Origin: a virus
Length of the DNA: 64,000 nt
IMG/VR virus record: IMGVR_UViG_3300010885_039212
Span: 31,734 to 95,733 of that record
Strand: one strand, 5' to 3'
A program made the position numbers and the translations under genes. A model generated the notes under the pieces. That model did not search any database. It was given only the letters and a program-made list of their open reading frames with translations, and was not told the origin of the DNA. This document shows positions 1 to 6,331 of this stretch, piece by piece; the stretch's first letter is position 1, and each line of letters opens with the position of its first letter.

Positions 1-83
1 TTTACCGTAAAAAAGAATCAACTGTTTCCAAAGATATCGCAACAGTTTATCCAAAGATTTTCCGTAAAATGGCTGGTTGTTAA
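1..83 (+). CDS. C-terminal end of an unidentified protein (partial)
   Basis: An open frame runs in from the left edge and stops at TAA 81-83, giving about 26 residues that end in IFRKMAGC. It abuts the promoter at 99-127, so it is probably the last gene of an upstream operon. Too little remains to assign a family. Confidence 0.5.
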   Translation, partial: YRKKESTVSKDIATVYPKIFRKMAGC

Positions 84-98
84 AAAACAACGAAGCAC

Positions 99-127
99 TT
101 TACTTTTAATCAATCTTGCAGTATAAT
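99..127 (+). promoter_or_regulatory. sigma70-like promoter (TTTACT - 17 nt - TATAAT)
   Basis: The -35 is TTTACT at 99-104 and the -10 is TATAAT at 122-127, separated by exactly 17 nt. The predicted transcription start is near 134, about 20 nt before the first gene's start codon. The same layout recurs at 2583, 2741, 4319, 6081, 14985 and 17896. Confidence 0.75.
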
Positions 128-154
128 TATACTATCGATTTGAAAGGATTAAAA

Positions 155-340
155 ATGCGATTTACTACTATTGGTTTTCTGTACTTTATCACTGGTCTAT
201 TGGCTTTGTTTGGTGTAGTTGGTGGCTTTGAGACCAGCGATAATCTTACAGTGTTGGAAGTAATTCAATTATTTGTAGTTGCACTAGTTGGTATTGCTTC
301 AATGATGGTCGGTGTTTCATATCTAAAGGATGCTGAATAA
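155..340 (+). CDS. small membrane protein, two predicted helices
   Basis: A protein of 61 residues. The frame is open from an ATG at 116, but that codon lies upstream of the predicted transcription start. The ATG at 155 has an AAGGA ribosome site 6 nt ahead and is the better start. Two hydrophobic stretches (about residues 5-23 and 34-53) are joined by a short polar loop, so it is probably a two-helix inner-membrane protein. It is first in its transcript, and the stop overlaps the next start (TAATG). Function is unknown. Confidence 0.65.
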   Translation: MRFTTIGFLYFITGLLALFGVVGGFETSDNLTVLEVIQLFVVALVGIASMMVGVSYLKDAE

Positions 341-612
341 TGCGTACAAAAACAATCATCGATGGCTTTAAAAACAGCCAAAAATTCCGTATCATCTTTA
401 AAGGTGATGGCTCAGAAAATGACGTGGGTTTTTACATGACCATACAGCAAATGACAACTCAGTTTGCCACTGTAAATGCAAGAGCCATTTGCTGGGATGC
501 GCTATTGCAACTGAATTATCTACGCTATACAGCAAAGCGTAAAGGTGACGCAATACCCAGTGGTTTGGGAACAACCATTCGTAATAAGCAAGTACAGTTA
601 GATTTAATTTAA
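340..612 (+). CDS. hypothetical protein, 90 aa
   Basis: A basic soluble protein whose start overlaps the stop of the preceding gene, indicating translational coupling. No motif is recognised. The N-terminal half alternates charged and hydrophobic residues as a small alpha/beta fold would. Confidence 0.6.
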   Translation: MRTKTIIDGFKNSQKFRIIFKGDGSENDVGFYMTIQQMTTQFATVNARAICWDALLQLNYLRYTAKRKGDAIPSGLGTTIRNKQVQLDLI

Positions 613-620
613 GGGTTACT

Positions 621-1229
621 ATGCATAAGCACTTTGTTATGGCATGTGGGATTTTGTTGGCTCAAACAAGTTATTCGATGTGGACTGAGGATAGACATGG
701 TAACACCATTATCCCACCCAAGAAAGAAACACTTAATAAAATCGATTTACAAATTATCAAAGTGGTGGATAAAAAGCCAAACAAAGGTATTGCAAAGATA
801 TCCAACACCAGTTTAAAAGATACAGGTAATCGTATCGTTGGTCAAAGTGATGAAGACGTAAAGTGCCTTGCATATTCCATCTATCGTGAAGCAGGAAACC
901 TATTATCCCATGATCAATACGCTGTAGGACAAGTTCATATCAACAGACTTAGAGAAGGATCATGGGGAAATACTCTTTGTAAAGTGGTGTTTGCAAAAGC
1001 ACAATTTAGTTGGACGTTAGAAAAGAAATTGGTAAAATGGTCAACTTCACAAAGAGATAAATTCTATACAATGGCAAAGTTATTAATCAATGGTGTACGA
1101 GTCAAATCATTGGATAATGATCATGTGCTTTGGTACCATGCAAACTACGTCAATCCCAAATGGGCAAACAAGAACAAAATCGTGGCCATGGCTGGTCCAC
1201 ATATATTTTACAGAGATATACCACACTAG
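621..1229 (+). CDS. SleB-type cell-wall hydrolase, secreted
   Basis: A 202-residue protein. Residues 1-19 look like a Sec signal peptide (short basic start, hydrophobic core, TSYS before the mature part). Residues about 75-200 match the SleB/Hydrolase_2 family: CLAYSIYREAGN carries the conserved glutamate, AQFSW follows, and the C-terminal YHANYVNPKW ... GPHIFYRD block is diagnostic. Such enzymes cut peptidoglycan, as amidases or lytic transglycosylases depending on the member. A second, membrane-anchored paralogue lies at 16397-16909. With the GH19 enzyme at 12041 it probably serves lysis. The family call is firm; the bond cut is inferred. Confidence 0.85.
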   Translation: MHKHFVMACGILLAQTSYSMWTEDRHGNTIIPPKKETLNKIDLQIIKVVDKKPNKGIAKISNTSLKDTGNRIVGQSDEDVKCLAYSIYREAGNLLSHDQYAVGQVHINRLREGSWGNTLCKVVFAKAQFSWTLEKKLVKWSTSQRDKFYTMAKLLINGVRVKSLDNDHVLWYHANYVNPKWANKNKIVAMAGPHIFYRDIPH

Positions 1230-1237
1230 GAGTTAAT

Positions 1238-1540
1238 ATGAGTAAACTAATTGAACTATCAGAAATCGCCAGAAAATCCGTGCCACAAGGTGTATTGGTG
1301 GAAGATTGGATCGAATTATACAATGCAAAATTTGCAGATCTAATCCTACAAGAATGTTATCAAATCTGTGAACAAGGATCTGCAACTCAAACTACATCAG
1401 TAGGTATCATACCTAGACTGAAACAACACTTTCAAAATGATGCAGAATATGAACTAACAACTCATGAGAAACAAGCAGAGTTTGATAAGGATAGAAACTA
1501 TTTTTATGATCGTTTTTTCGCTGGACCAGACAATGACTGA
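1238..1540 (+). CDS. small phage protein with 'F-A-D-L-I-L-Q-E-C' helix
   Basis: About 100 residues. The ATG at 1238 follows TAGGAGTTAAT, a good ribosome site; the frame is open from 1130 but that part overlaps the SleB gene. The motif FADLILQECYQIC and a following KQHF segment recur in the proteins at 1990-2172 (LIVRECADIA, KHFGVEE) and 5062-5265 (LIIQDCTNII, KHFGIEK), so the three look like paralogues. The family is common in T4-like phages and has no function known to me. Confidence 0.7.
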   Translation: MSKLIELSEIARKSVPQGVLVEDWIELYNAKFADLILQECYQICEQGSATQTTSVGIIPRLKQHFQNDAEYELTTHEKQAEFDKDRNYFYDRFFAGPDND

Positions 1541-1820
1541 ATTTATTACTCATGACTTTGCAATAGGTGGAAAAATGGTCTTGGGAACGGCAGAAATGTC
1601 AACAGAATTTCATATGATGCTGGAAGATGGAGATCAAACAGCCATTATGCAAGTCAAAGAAAAACTAACAAGAGATATGGTATCATATATGCTAGAGAAC
1701 AAACTGGTTGAATTTACACACTATGATGATCCAGTATCATTAAGTCGGAAGTTAGCAGTTAGAGCATATCTTGCTCCATCAGATCAGGTAAAGATACTAA
1801 GATTATCGAATAAAATATGA
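1533..1820 (+). CDS. hypothetical protein, 95 aa
   Basis: Starts at ATG 1533, overlapping the preceding gene by 8 nt. It is a soluble, mixed-charge protein with no recognised domain. Its stop overlaps the next ATG (ATGA), consistent with coupled translation in an operon of small genes. Confidence 0.65.
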   Translation: MTEFITHDFAIGGKMVLGTAEMSTEFHMMLEDGDQTAIMQVKEKLTRDMVSYMLENKLVEFTHYDDPVSLSRKLAVRAYLAPSDQVKILRLSNKI

Positions 1821-1993
1821 ATAACAAAGATTATGATGTAGTACTAGATACGCTACAGAAACAAAGGGATATTCTATGGAAAATGATGATGAATATTATG
1901 GATGATATTCGTTTAAAACAAATATATGATATTCGTTTAAAACAAATATATGAATTAGATAAAGCAATGGAATTGTGGAAAGAAAGAAAATGA
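1817..1993 (+). CDS. small helical protein with an internal duplication, 58 aa
   Basis: Overlaps its neighbours at both ends (ATGA at 1817 and ATGA at 1990). It is rich in K, M, L and D and likely all helical. Eight residues, DIRLKQIY, occur twice in tandem because of a perfect 24-nt duplication. Position and overlaps argue that it is translated. Confidence 0.6.
   Translation: MNNKDYDVVLDTLQKQRDILWKMMMNIMDDIRLKQIYDIRLKQIYELDKAMELWKERK
1904..1951 (+). repeat. perfect 24-nt tandem duplication inside a gene
   Basis: Two identical 24-nt units, 1904-1927 and 1928-1951, keep the frame and duplicate the peptide DIRLKQIY. Perfect identity suggests a recent slippage or duplication event. Confidence 0.9.
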
Positions 1994-2172
1994 ACGAACG
2001 AATTAAAGAACTAATGAAACAAGCAGATTATCCTGCGCCTGAGATTGCTTTACGTGCTCAAAAACTCGTTGAGTTGATTGTGAGGGAATGTGCTGATATT
2101 GCTACAATGAATCAATTTCAATATGATGCTGTTGGTAATTATGTACTAAAACATTTCGGAGTTGAAGAATGA
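1990..2172 (+). CDS. small phage protein of the 'LIVREC' family, 60 aa
   Basis: Starts at ATG 1990, overlapping the previous stop. It contains RIKELMKQA, then LVELIVRECADIA and a terminal KHFGVEE. It is the canonical member of the three-copy family also at 1238 and 5062. Function is unknown; the helical pattern and widespread presence in T4-like phages are the only clues. Confidence 0.75.
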   Translation: MNERIKELMKQADYPAPEIALRAQKLVELIVRECADIATMNQFQYDAVGNYVLKHFGVEE

Positions 2173-2219
2173 GCCAAGAATATGGTAGTGATCGCTCTAT
2201 GGTTAAAAACAAAGATTGA
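2169..2219 (+). CDS. possible 16-residue peptide or gene remnant
   Basis: An ATG overlapping the previous stop opens a frame of only 16 codons, beginning MSQEYGSDRS. It could be a truncated small gene or chance. Nothing but the ATGA overlap supports translation. Confidence 0.2.
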   Translation: MSQEYGSDRSMVKNKD

Positions 2220-2235
2220 GTGTGTCTAGCCACGT

Positions 2236-2574
2236 ATGGGTTCATATCGCCAAAAAACTTGTCCAACATGTGGTGTTACGCATAACAAACGTGGTCCATA
2301 TTGCTCTAGATCATGTGGAAATTCACGCACATTCACTCATAAAGCACGAAAAAATCTGTCTGAAAAGATAACCACACGTTGGTCTACTACTGGAACCAAT
2401 GAAGACAGAGAAAGAGTTGCCCTTGTTGGTAAATTACAGCTGAAAAAAATGCATAACAAGGATGATGAGGACTTGCAGCAGATGACTTTGGACGATTTTA
2501 TGGTGGAACCAGTAGTGGTAAAGTTGCCAAACAACCAATTTGTGCAAGATGGCGACCTTTGGACCGAAGATTGA
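2236..2574 (+). CDS. zinc-ribbon protein, 112 aa
   Basis: The N-terminus holds two cysteine pairs, CPTCG (about 9-12) and YCSRSCGN (about 23-27), separated by a basic loop: a short zinc-binding module. A basic middle (HKARKNLSEKITTRW) could contact nucleic acid, and the C-terminus is acidic. The ribosome site is weak. It may be a small DNA- or RNA-binding regulator, but that is inference. It ends just before the promoter at 2583. Confidence 0.6.
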   Translation: MGSYRQKTCPTCGVTHNKRGPYCSRSCGNSRTFTHKARKNLSEKITTRWSTTGTNEDRERVALVGKLQLKKMHNKDDEDLQQMTLDDFMVEPVVVKLPNNQFVQDGDLWTED

Positions 2575-2582
2575 AAATAAAT

Positions 2583-2611
2583 TTGACATAATTTCGGGTC
2601 TGTGGTAAAAT
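2583..2611 (+). promoter_or_regulatory. sigma70-like promoter (TTGACA - 17 nt - TAAAAT)
   Basis: A consensus -35 TTGACA (2583-2588) and -10 TAAAAT (2606-2611) are 17 nt apart. The first strong gene downstream is the ATPase at 2800, with a second promoter at 2741 in between. Confidence 0.7.
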
Positions 2612-2731
2612 AACAGTGTCGGGTTTGATGAAAGAGATAGAAAACCAAAGGTTTACATTCTGGATCGTGATTTTGAGACGTTTTCATCCCTAGAAGAGAG
2701 AGAAAAGACCCTACCATCTGTAAGGTCATGA
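2609..2731 (+). other. start-less open frame between two promoters
   Basis: After TAA 2606-2608 a frame stays open for 40 codons to TGA 2729-2731. It has protein-like composition (for example DRKPKVYILDRDFETF) but no ATG, GTG or TTG at a sensible place. Its stop overlaps ATG 2728, which is in frame with the ATPase. It may be a decayed gene whose 5' end was replaced by the promoter, or chance. Confidence 0.25.
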
Positions 2732-2740
2732 AGAAAGTGC

Positions 2741-2769
2741 TTTACAATAAATCAGTCTTCAGGCATAAT
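2741..2769 (+). promoter_or_regulatory. sigma70-like promoter (TTTACA - 17 nt - CATAAT)
   Basis: TTTACA 2741-2746 and CATAAT 2764-2769 are 17 nt apart. The predicted start near 2776 gives a leader of about 24 nt carrying an AAGGA site before ATG 2800. This is what decides the start of the ATPase. Confidence 0.7.
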
Positions 2770-2799
2770 TCTATTATGGAATTAAGAAAAGGACTGAAA

Positions 2800-3735
2800 A
2801 TGCTGAATACTCTCAAAATCTCTGTTAAGACTGACAAATCTGGTAAATCTGTGATCTTTTTGGGTGACAAAAAGGTTACTACTGCTAAAACTGGTCGTGG
2901 TCTTGAAGAAGTCATTGAGTTTCATTATCGCAAAATCACTGGTGTAAAAGCACCTTACAACATGATCATGGGTGAAACCAAATTGCAAGAACCAAAAAGT
3001 GAAAAATTCGACATCAACACTCGATTTGGCTTTGTTGAGAAATTGGTAAACATGGTTGCTACTGGTGTTCAGCCATCAGCTGTGATCACTGGTGAAGGTG
3101 GTCTTGGTAAGACTTACACTGTGACCAAGACTCTTGAGTCAGCTGGTTACAAAGACATTAGCGACCTTGCTGAATTCCAAGTTGGTACTGTGTTGAATGC
3201 TCGCAAGTGCTTTACCATGGTCAAAGGTTACAGTACTCCCAAAGGTTTATATCGCACCTTGTTTGAAAACAACAAATCAATTATTGTGTTTGATGACTGT
3301 GACTCAGTGTTGAAAGACCCAGTTGCGTTGAACCTTCTCAAAAGTGCTCTTGACTCATACGGTAAGCGTATCATCTCTTGGAATGCAGACATGAAGGATG
3401 AGGATCTACCCAGATCTTTTAACTTTGAAGGTCGTGTGATCTTTATCTCTAACATGGAAGAAGGTCGTATCGACCAAGCCATTCGTTCACGTTCAATGAT
3501 GATTGACTTGAGCATGACTACCGACCAGAAAATTGACCGCATGGAGCACATCGCGATGTGCAAAGACTTTTTGCCTGAGTATGATGCCCAGTGCAAGAAA
3601 GATGCTCTAGCACTGATTCGTGAGATCGCCAGCGAGTGCAAAGAAATCACGTTGCGTACTCTGATCTCTGTAACAAAGGTTCGTGCCAGCAACAAAGACT
3701 GGAAAGATTTGGCTACTTATATGTTGACTGCTTAA
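2800..3735 (+). CDS. AAA-type ATPase
   Basis: A 311-residue protein. The frame is open from 2728, but ATG 2800 has AAGGA 6 nt upstream and lies just past a promoter. It shows a Walker A (GEGGLGKTYT, about residue 108), a Walker B (IIVFDDCD), and downstream sensor-like and arginine residues in RVIFISNM and AIRSRSMMIDL. This is the fold of a single-domain AAA+ ATPase such as those found in cyanomyophages. The N-terminal 75 residues are a separate small domain. The substrate is unknown; a DNA- or protein-remodelling role is likely. Nothing in the neighbourhood fixes its partner. Confidence 0.8.
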   Translation: MLNTLKISVKTDKSGKSVIFLGDKKVTTAKTGRGLEEVIEFHYRKITGVKAPYNMIMGETKLQEPKSEKFDINTRFGFVEKLVNMVATGVQPSAVITGEGGLGKTYTVTKTLESAGYKDISDLAEFQVGTVLNARKCFTMVKGYSTPKGLYRTLFENNKSIIVFDDCDSVLKDPVALNLLKSALDSYGKRIISWNADMKDEDLPRSFNFEGRVIFISNMEEGRIDQAIRSRSMMIDLSMTTDQKIDRMEHIAMCKDFLPEYDAQCKKDALALIREIASECKEITLRTLISVTKVRASNKDWKDLATYMLTA

Positions 3736-3745
3736 GGAGAGCATT

Positions 3746-3955
3746 ATGAAGATGATGATTATAGTAAATGGTATTAGCTTCTATACTACTAGTACTGCTA
3801 TTAAACGAGGTGTAGGCAACAATAGTAACATCAATGTAGCAATACAGCAAGTGTTCGCAGACCTACACAATGCAATTGGTATTAGCACTAGCATTCGACT
3901 GTACGACCATAAGATGCAACAACACAAATACGATATACAATTAAGGAGAATGTAA
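3746..3955 (+). CDS. hypothetical protein, 69 aa
   Basis: The AAGGAG ribosome site sits 6 nt before ATG. A basic protein with no recognised motif. It follows the ATPase by 10 nt and overlaps the next start (TAATG), so it belongs to the same operon. Confidence 0.6.
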   Translation: MKMMIIVNGISFYTTSTAIKRGVGNNSNINVAIQQVFADLHNAIGISTSIRLYDHKMQQHKYDIQLRRM

Positions 3956-4128
3956 TGAAGACGATTCGTGTGTATAAAATTGTTCACCATTGGATAGATG
4001 TTGAAATTGAAGACTTTCTACCAGATGAACATGCAATGGATCTGGCAATGGACCAAGATGAGTGCAATTGGGATTCTGAGATTCAAGATGAAGGTTGTTT
4101 AACATTGGATGGAGATGAAGATGAGTAA
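3955..4128 (+). CDS. small acidic protein, 57 aa
   Basis: ATG 3955 follows AAGGAGAATGTA. The C-terminal half is strongly acidic (D/E-rich with NWDSEIQDEG), like many small phage proteins that mimic nucleic acid or inhibit host enzymes. No family is recognised, so function is open. Confidence 0.6.
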   Translation: MKTIRVYKIVHHWIDVEIEDFLPDEHAMDLAMDQDECNWDSEIQDEGCLTLDGDEDE

Positions 4129-4312
4129 AATGGCTGACTTACACTTAGAGATTACTGACTATCTGGACAACACCAAATTTATGATAGACGAGATTGCAAA
4201 TGCAATTGGTTGTCCCATAGAGTTGGTAGAAGCGTTGGTGGAGCAACGCTGGACTGATATGGTTGAAGATGCGGTAGAGCCACTGTCGCCTTTTGCAACT
4301 TGTAACTCATAA
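4121..4312 (+). CDS. small helix-turn-helix-like protein, 63 aa
   Basis: ATG 4121 is preceded by GGAG and overlaps the prior gene by 8 nt; an in-frame ATG at 4109 lacks a site. Residues about 20-45 (MIDEIANAIGCPIELVEALVEQRW) have helix-turn-helix spacing. A related pattern occurs in the 41-residue protein at 5464. It could be a small DNA-binding regulator; its targets cannot be told. Confidence 0.6.
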   Translation: MSKMADLHLEITDYLDNTKFMIDEIANAIGCPIELVEALVEQRWTDMVEDAVEPLSPFATCNS

Positions 4313-4318
4313 TTATAC

Positions 4319-4347
4319 TTGACTTGCAATATAAAGTAAAGTAGAAT
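4319..4347 (+). promoter_or_regulatory. sigma70-like promoter (TTGACT - 17 nt - TAGAAT)
   Basis: TTGACT 4319-4324 and TAGAAT 4342-4347 with a 17-nt spacer. The predicted start is near 4354. The first well-supported gene begins at 4513, so this transcript has an unusually long leader of about 160 nt. Confidence 0.65.
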
Positions 4348-4353
4348 TGGCTT

Positions 4354-4512
4354 ATGAAAGCCATTTCGGCACTAGGGACTCCTACGCCATGCCCTAGACT
4401 ATGACTTTAAAGCATCATCATTCTTTAAAAGGATTCGGAAAATCGCCAAGAGTTTCATTTTCACACTGGCCAAAAAATTCCGCCAAAAATTTTTTATCAC
4501 TAAAGGTTCGAT
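4354..4512 (+). other. long structured leader or small-RNA candidate
   Basis: The region between the promoter and ATG 4513 has two potential hairpins: GGCTT-ATGA-AAGCC (4349-4362) and CTAGGG...CCCTAG around 4372-4397. An A/T-rich inverted repeat (AAAAAATT ... AATTTTTT) lies near 4475-4500. It matches no riboswitch I recognise. It could be a regulatory leader or a small RNA; it could also encode the short frame at 4401-4520. Confidence 0.3.
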
Positions 4513-4520
4513 ATGATTGA
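4401..4520 (+). CDS. possible 39-residue basic protein
   Basis: ATG 4401 opens a frame to TGA 4518-4520 that is rich in K, H and S (begins MTLKHHHSLKG). No ribosome site is visible and it overlaps the next gene by 8 nt. Weakly supported. Confidence 0.2.
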   Translation: MTLKHHHSLKGFGKSPRVSFSHWPKNSAKNFLSLKVRYD

Positions 4521-4728
4521 TTTGAATAAGTACACTTCTCCTGATGTCGAGGAATCATTCTATAAGAATATTCCCATAGAGCATCTACAGACAGTTCAAA
4601 AACACTTTGCCTCACGTGCTTCAGGACTACGCTATGTATTTCGTGGACCACGTTATGATGGTACTCGAGGATTTACCAAGAAATGCGATGCAACTGGCTT
4701 TTCCATCTATAAGAAATGTTGGTATTAA
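4513..4728 (+). CDS. hypothetical protein, 71 aa
   Basis: Begins MIDLNKYTSPDVEESF after a weak AAAGG site. The C-terminal half is basic and aromatic (RYVFRGPRYDG, CDATGFSIYKK). The block is phage-like but not assignable. Confidence 0.55.
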   Translation: MIDLNKYTSPDVEESFYKNIPIEHLQTVQKHFASRASGLRYVFRGPRYDGTRGFTKKCDATGFSIYKKCWY

Positions 4729-4729
4729 T

Positions 4730-4858
4730 ATGGCAAATGTAAAGCAAGGTAATCTTACAAGTCCTCCCCAATGGTGGAAACACCTCAAGGATTGGAAACG
4801 TGTGTTTTGGAAATCAGAACGTCAAGAACAAAAGAAAGTGATCAAAAATGAACATTAA
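4730..4858 (+). CDS. small Trp-rich phage protein, 42 aa
   Basis: ATG 4730 overlaps the preceding stop. The sequence PPQWWKHLKDWKRVFWKSERQ is typical of a short basic, tryptophan-rich protein found in many T4-like phages. No function is known. Confidence 0.6.
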   Translation: MANVKQGNLTSPPQWWKHLKDWKRVFWKSERQEQKKVIKNEH

Positions 4859-5060
4859 TTCAATTATGGTACAAAACGAATTTGGTATTTGGGTACATGA
4901 TATCTTTGCCGAGTGGTTATCAGTCCATACCCTTGGAGAGATTATTGATTTGAACCCGATTCATAACGCTGTATCAGTTGATATCTTTGCAGTTGCATTA
5001 ATGGGTATTGCTAATAATGATTGGGGCGGTGCAGGTGGTATATTGGCATTTGGGTATTAA
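4848..5060 (+). CDS. hypothetical protein, 70 aa
   Basis: Overlaps the previous gene by 11 nt; ATG 4866 is an alternative start and neither has a good ribosome site. Hydrophobic patches in the C-terminal half (IFAVALMGIANN, GGAGGILAFGY) might be membrane-associated. Unidentified. Confidence 0.5.
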   Translation: MNINSIMVQNEFGIWVHDIFAEWLSVHTLGEIIDLNPIHNAVSVDIFAVALMGIANNDWGGAGGILAFGY

Positions 5061-5061
5061 A

Positions 5062-5265
5062 ATGAATGACCGAATTATACAACTTTACGATCAAGCTATT
5101 GTGATAGAACAAGGTAAAGATTATGTCTGTGGTGAATTGGATCCAGAAAAGTTTGCCCAATTGATTATACAAGATTGTACGAATATAATTGCAAATCAAG
5201 GTAAATTCTTGGGTTATGTTGCTCTTGAAGAAAAAGTTAAAAAACATTTTGGTATTGAAAAATGA
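5062..5265 (+). CDS. small phage protein of the 'LIVREC' family, 67 aa
   Basis: ATG 5062 comes right after the preceding stop. It contains FAQLIIQDCTNIIANQG and ends KKHFGIEK, parallel to the proteins at 1238 and 1990. It is the most diverged copy because of the insert after RIIQLYDQA. Function unknown. Confidence 0.7.
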   Translation: MNDRIIQLYDQAIVIEQGKDYVCGELDPEKFAQLIIQDCTNIIANQGKFLGYVALEEKVKKHFGIEK

Positions 5266-5417
5266 ACTGGATCCTTTATATAATTTTAGGCACCACCATG
5301 CCCACTCTACATCAGGTAAATCGCTATGCCAACGAAACTGGTTGTCGTGCAGCAATTACTGAATTGACCAGTCAAGGAGTAAGAGCGGTATGCTTATTTA
5401 AACAAGATTCAAAATGA
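5262..5417 (+). CDS. hypothetical protein, 51 aa
   Basis: ATG overlaps the previous stop (ATGA). The N-terminal ten residues are hydrophobic and the rest is a small soluble segment with two cysteines. No family recognised. Confidence 0.5.
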   Translation: MNWILYIILGTTMPTLHQVNRYANETGCRAAITELTSQGVRAVCLFKQDSK

Positions 5418-5463
5418 ATGTCAGCATCGATTCCCCTAAATAGTAACCAAATCTGGAAGTTAT

Positions 5464-5589
5464 ATGCGTGATACAATTATTAATGCAGTTCGAGAGATGA
5501 TGGAAAGACACTGGGATGTTTATGAAATTGCCAGTAAACTAAAGATTGATATTGCAGTGGTGCAAGCAATTGTAGATATGTTATCATAG
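5464..5589 (+). CDS. small helix-turn-helix-like protein, 41 aa
   Basis: Residues 17-39 (DVYEIASKLKIDIAVVQAIVD) have the helix-turn-helix pattern seen in the 63-residue protein at 4121, so the two are probably related. It lies 46 nt after the previous gene with only a weak site (GGAAGTTAT). Confidence 0.55.
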   Translation: MRDTIINAVREMMERHWDVYEIASKLKIDIAVVQAIVDMLS

Positions 5590-5596
5590 GAGTGAT

Positions 5597-5926
5597 ATGT
5601 TAAATGACAAATTAGGTGTAAGTGATACAATCTCAATACAGATTGTAAAAGGAACACCAAAACAAGAAGGAGAACGAATGAGTTATTCTCGCTGGGGTGT
5701 TTCCACATGGTACGCATTCTACAATGTAAATGGATGCCTTTCTCTTTGGAGTGATATGGATCATATCATCGACTGGGAATTTGAAGATCTAAAATATATT
5801 ACGATTCAGAAATTACTGGAAGTTTATGGTTGCACTGAGGAAGACGCCAAAGAAGCAATGACTTACATTGCGCAATATTTGCAAGATTATAAAGAGGATA
5901 ATAAAGATGGACAAGAATCTGTTTAA
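5597..5926 (+). CDS. hypothetical protein, 109 aa
   Basis: The GGAG site sits 5 nt before ATG. A Trp/Tyr-rich middle (RWGVSTWYAFYNVNG, LWSDMDHIIDWEF) is followed by a helical C-terminus. It overlaps the next gene by 20 nt. No family recognised. Confidence 0.6.
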   Translation: MLNDKLGVSDTISIQIVKGTPKQEGERMSYSRWGVSTWYAFYNVNGCLSLWSDMDHIIDWEFEDLKYITIQKLLEVYGCTEEDAKEAMTYIAQYLQDYKEDNKDGQESV

Positions 5927-6101
5927 TTATAGTATTCGTATTACTCCACAAGGTACGTATGTTTGGAATCAAAACCCAAAGAAAGAAAAAGTTTCAGATT
6001 GGGTCGAAGACACGATTGACGCATATTTGCAATCTACCAATGACTATGCTGTTGCAAATGCGCTACTACAAAAATATCGCTTGACAAATAATAAGAATTA
6101 A
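5907..6101 (+). CDS. hypothetical protein, 64 aa
   Basis: ATG 5907 follows GAGGATAATAAAG; the upstream in-frame ATG would overlap its neighbour much more. It reads as a small beta-hairpin followed by a helix (DWVEDTIDAYLQS). The last codons overlap the -35 region of the promoter at 6081. Confidence 0.55.
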   Translation: MDKNLFNYSIRITPQGTYVWNQNPKKEKVSDWVEDTIDAYLQSTNDYAVANALLQKYRLTNNKN

Positions 6102-6109
6102 GGTATAAT
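6081..6109 (+). promoter_or_regulatory. consensus sigma70 promoter (TTGACA - 17 nt - TATAAT)
   Basis: Perfect -35 (6081-6086) and -10 (6104-6109) hexamers with the ideal 17-nt spacer, overlapping the end of the preceding gene. The predicted transcription start falls at 6115-6117, the start codon of the next gene. Confidence 0.85.
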
Positions 6110-6115
6110 TATACT

Positions 6116-6331
6116 ATGATACCTGATAATGAACTTGTTGAATTAGCCAATAAAGTAGATAGACTTATGTCTAACTTAATGGTAGAATATAAAATCTCGC
6201 CTTTAATCCTTGGAAGTGTTATTCTTGCAAGACTTATGGTGCTCACTGAGATGACAAAAGAAAATAAAGACTTTCGCACAATAATGCAGTCTGCCCTTGA
6301 TAAACCCTTTACTGATAGAACACTACAATGA
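6116..6331 (+). CDS. conserved small phage protein, 71 aa; possibly leaderless
   Basis: Helical throughout, with a hydrophobic core (ISPLILGSVILARLMVL). Its ATG coincides with the predicted transcription start of the consensus promoter and no ribosome site precedes it, so the mRNA may be leaderless. An in-frame ATG at 6167 also lacks a site. It overlaps the phosphoesterase gene by 4 nt. Function unknown. Confidence 0.65.
   Translation: MIPDNELVELANKVDRLMSNLMVEYKISPLILGSVILARLMVLTEMTKENKDFRTIMQSALDKPFTDRTLQ

Noticed and set aside
2728-2799. ATG 2728 as the ATPase start
   Set aside because: It would lie before the promoter at 2741 and has no ribosome site, while ATG 2800 has both; kept only as a possible alternative from the upstream promoter.
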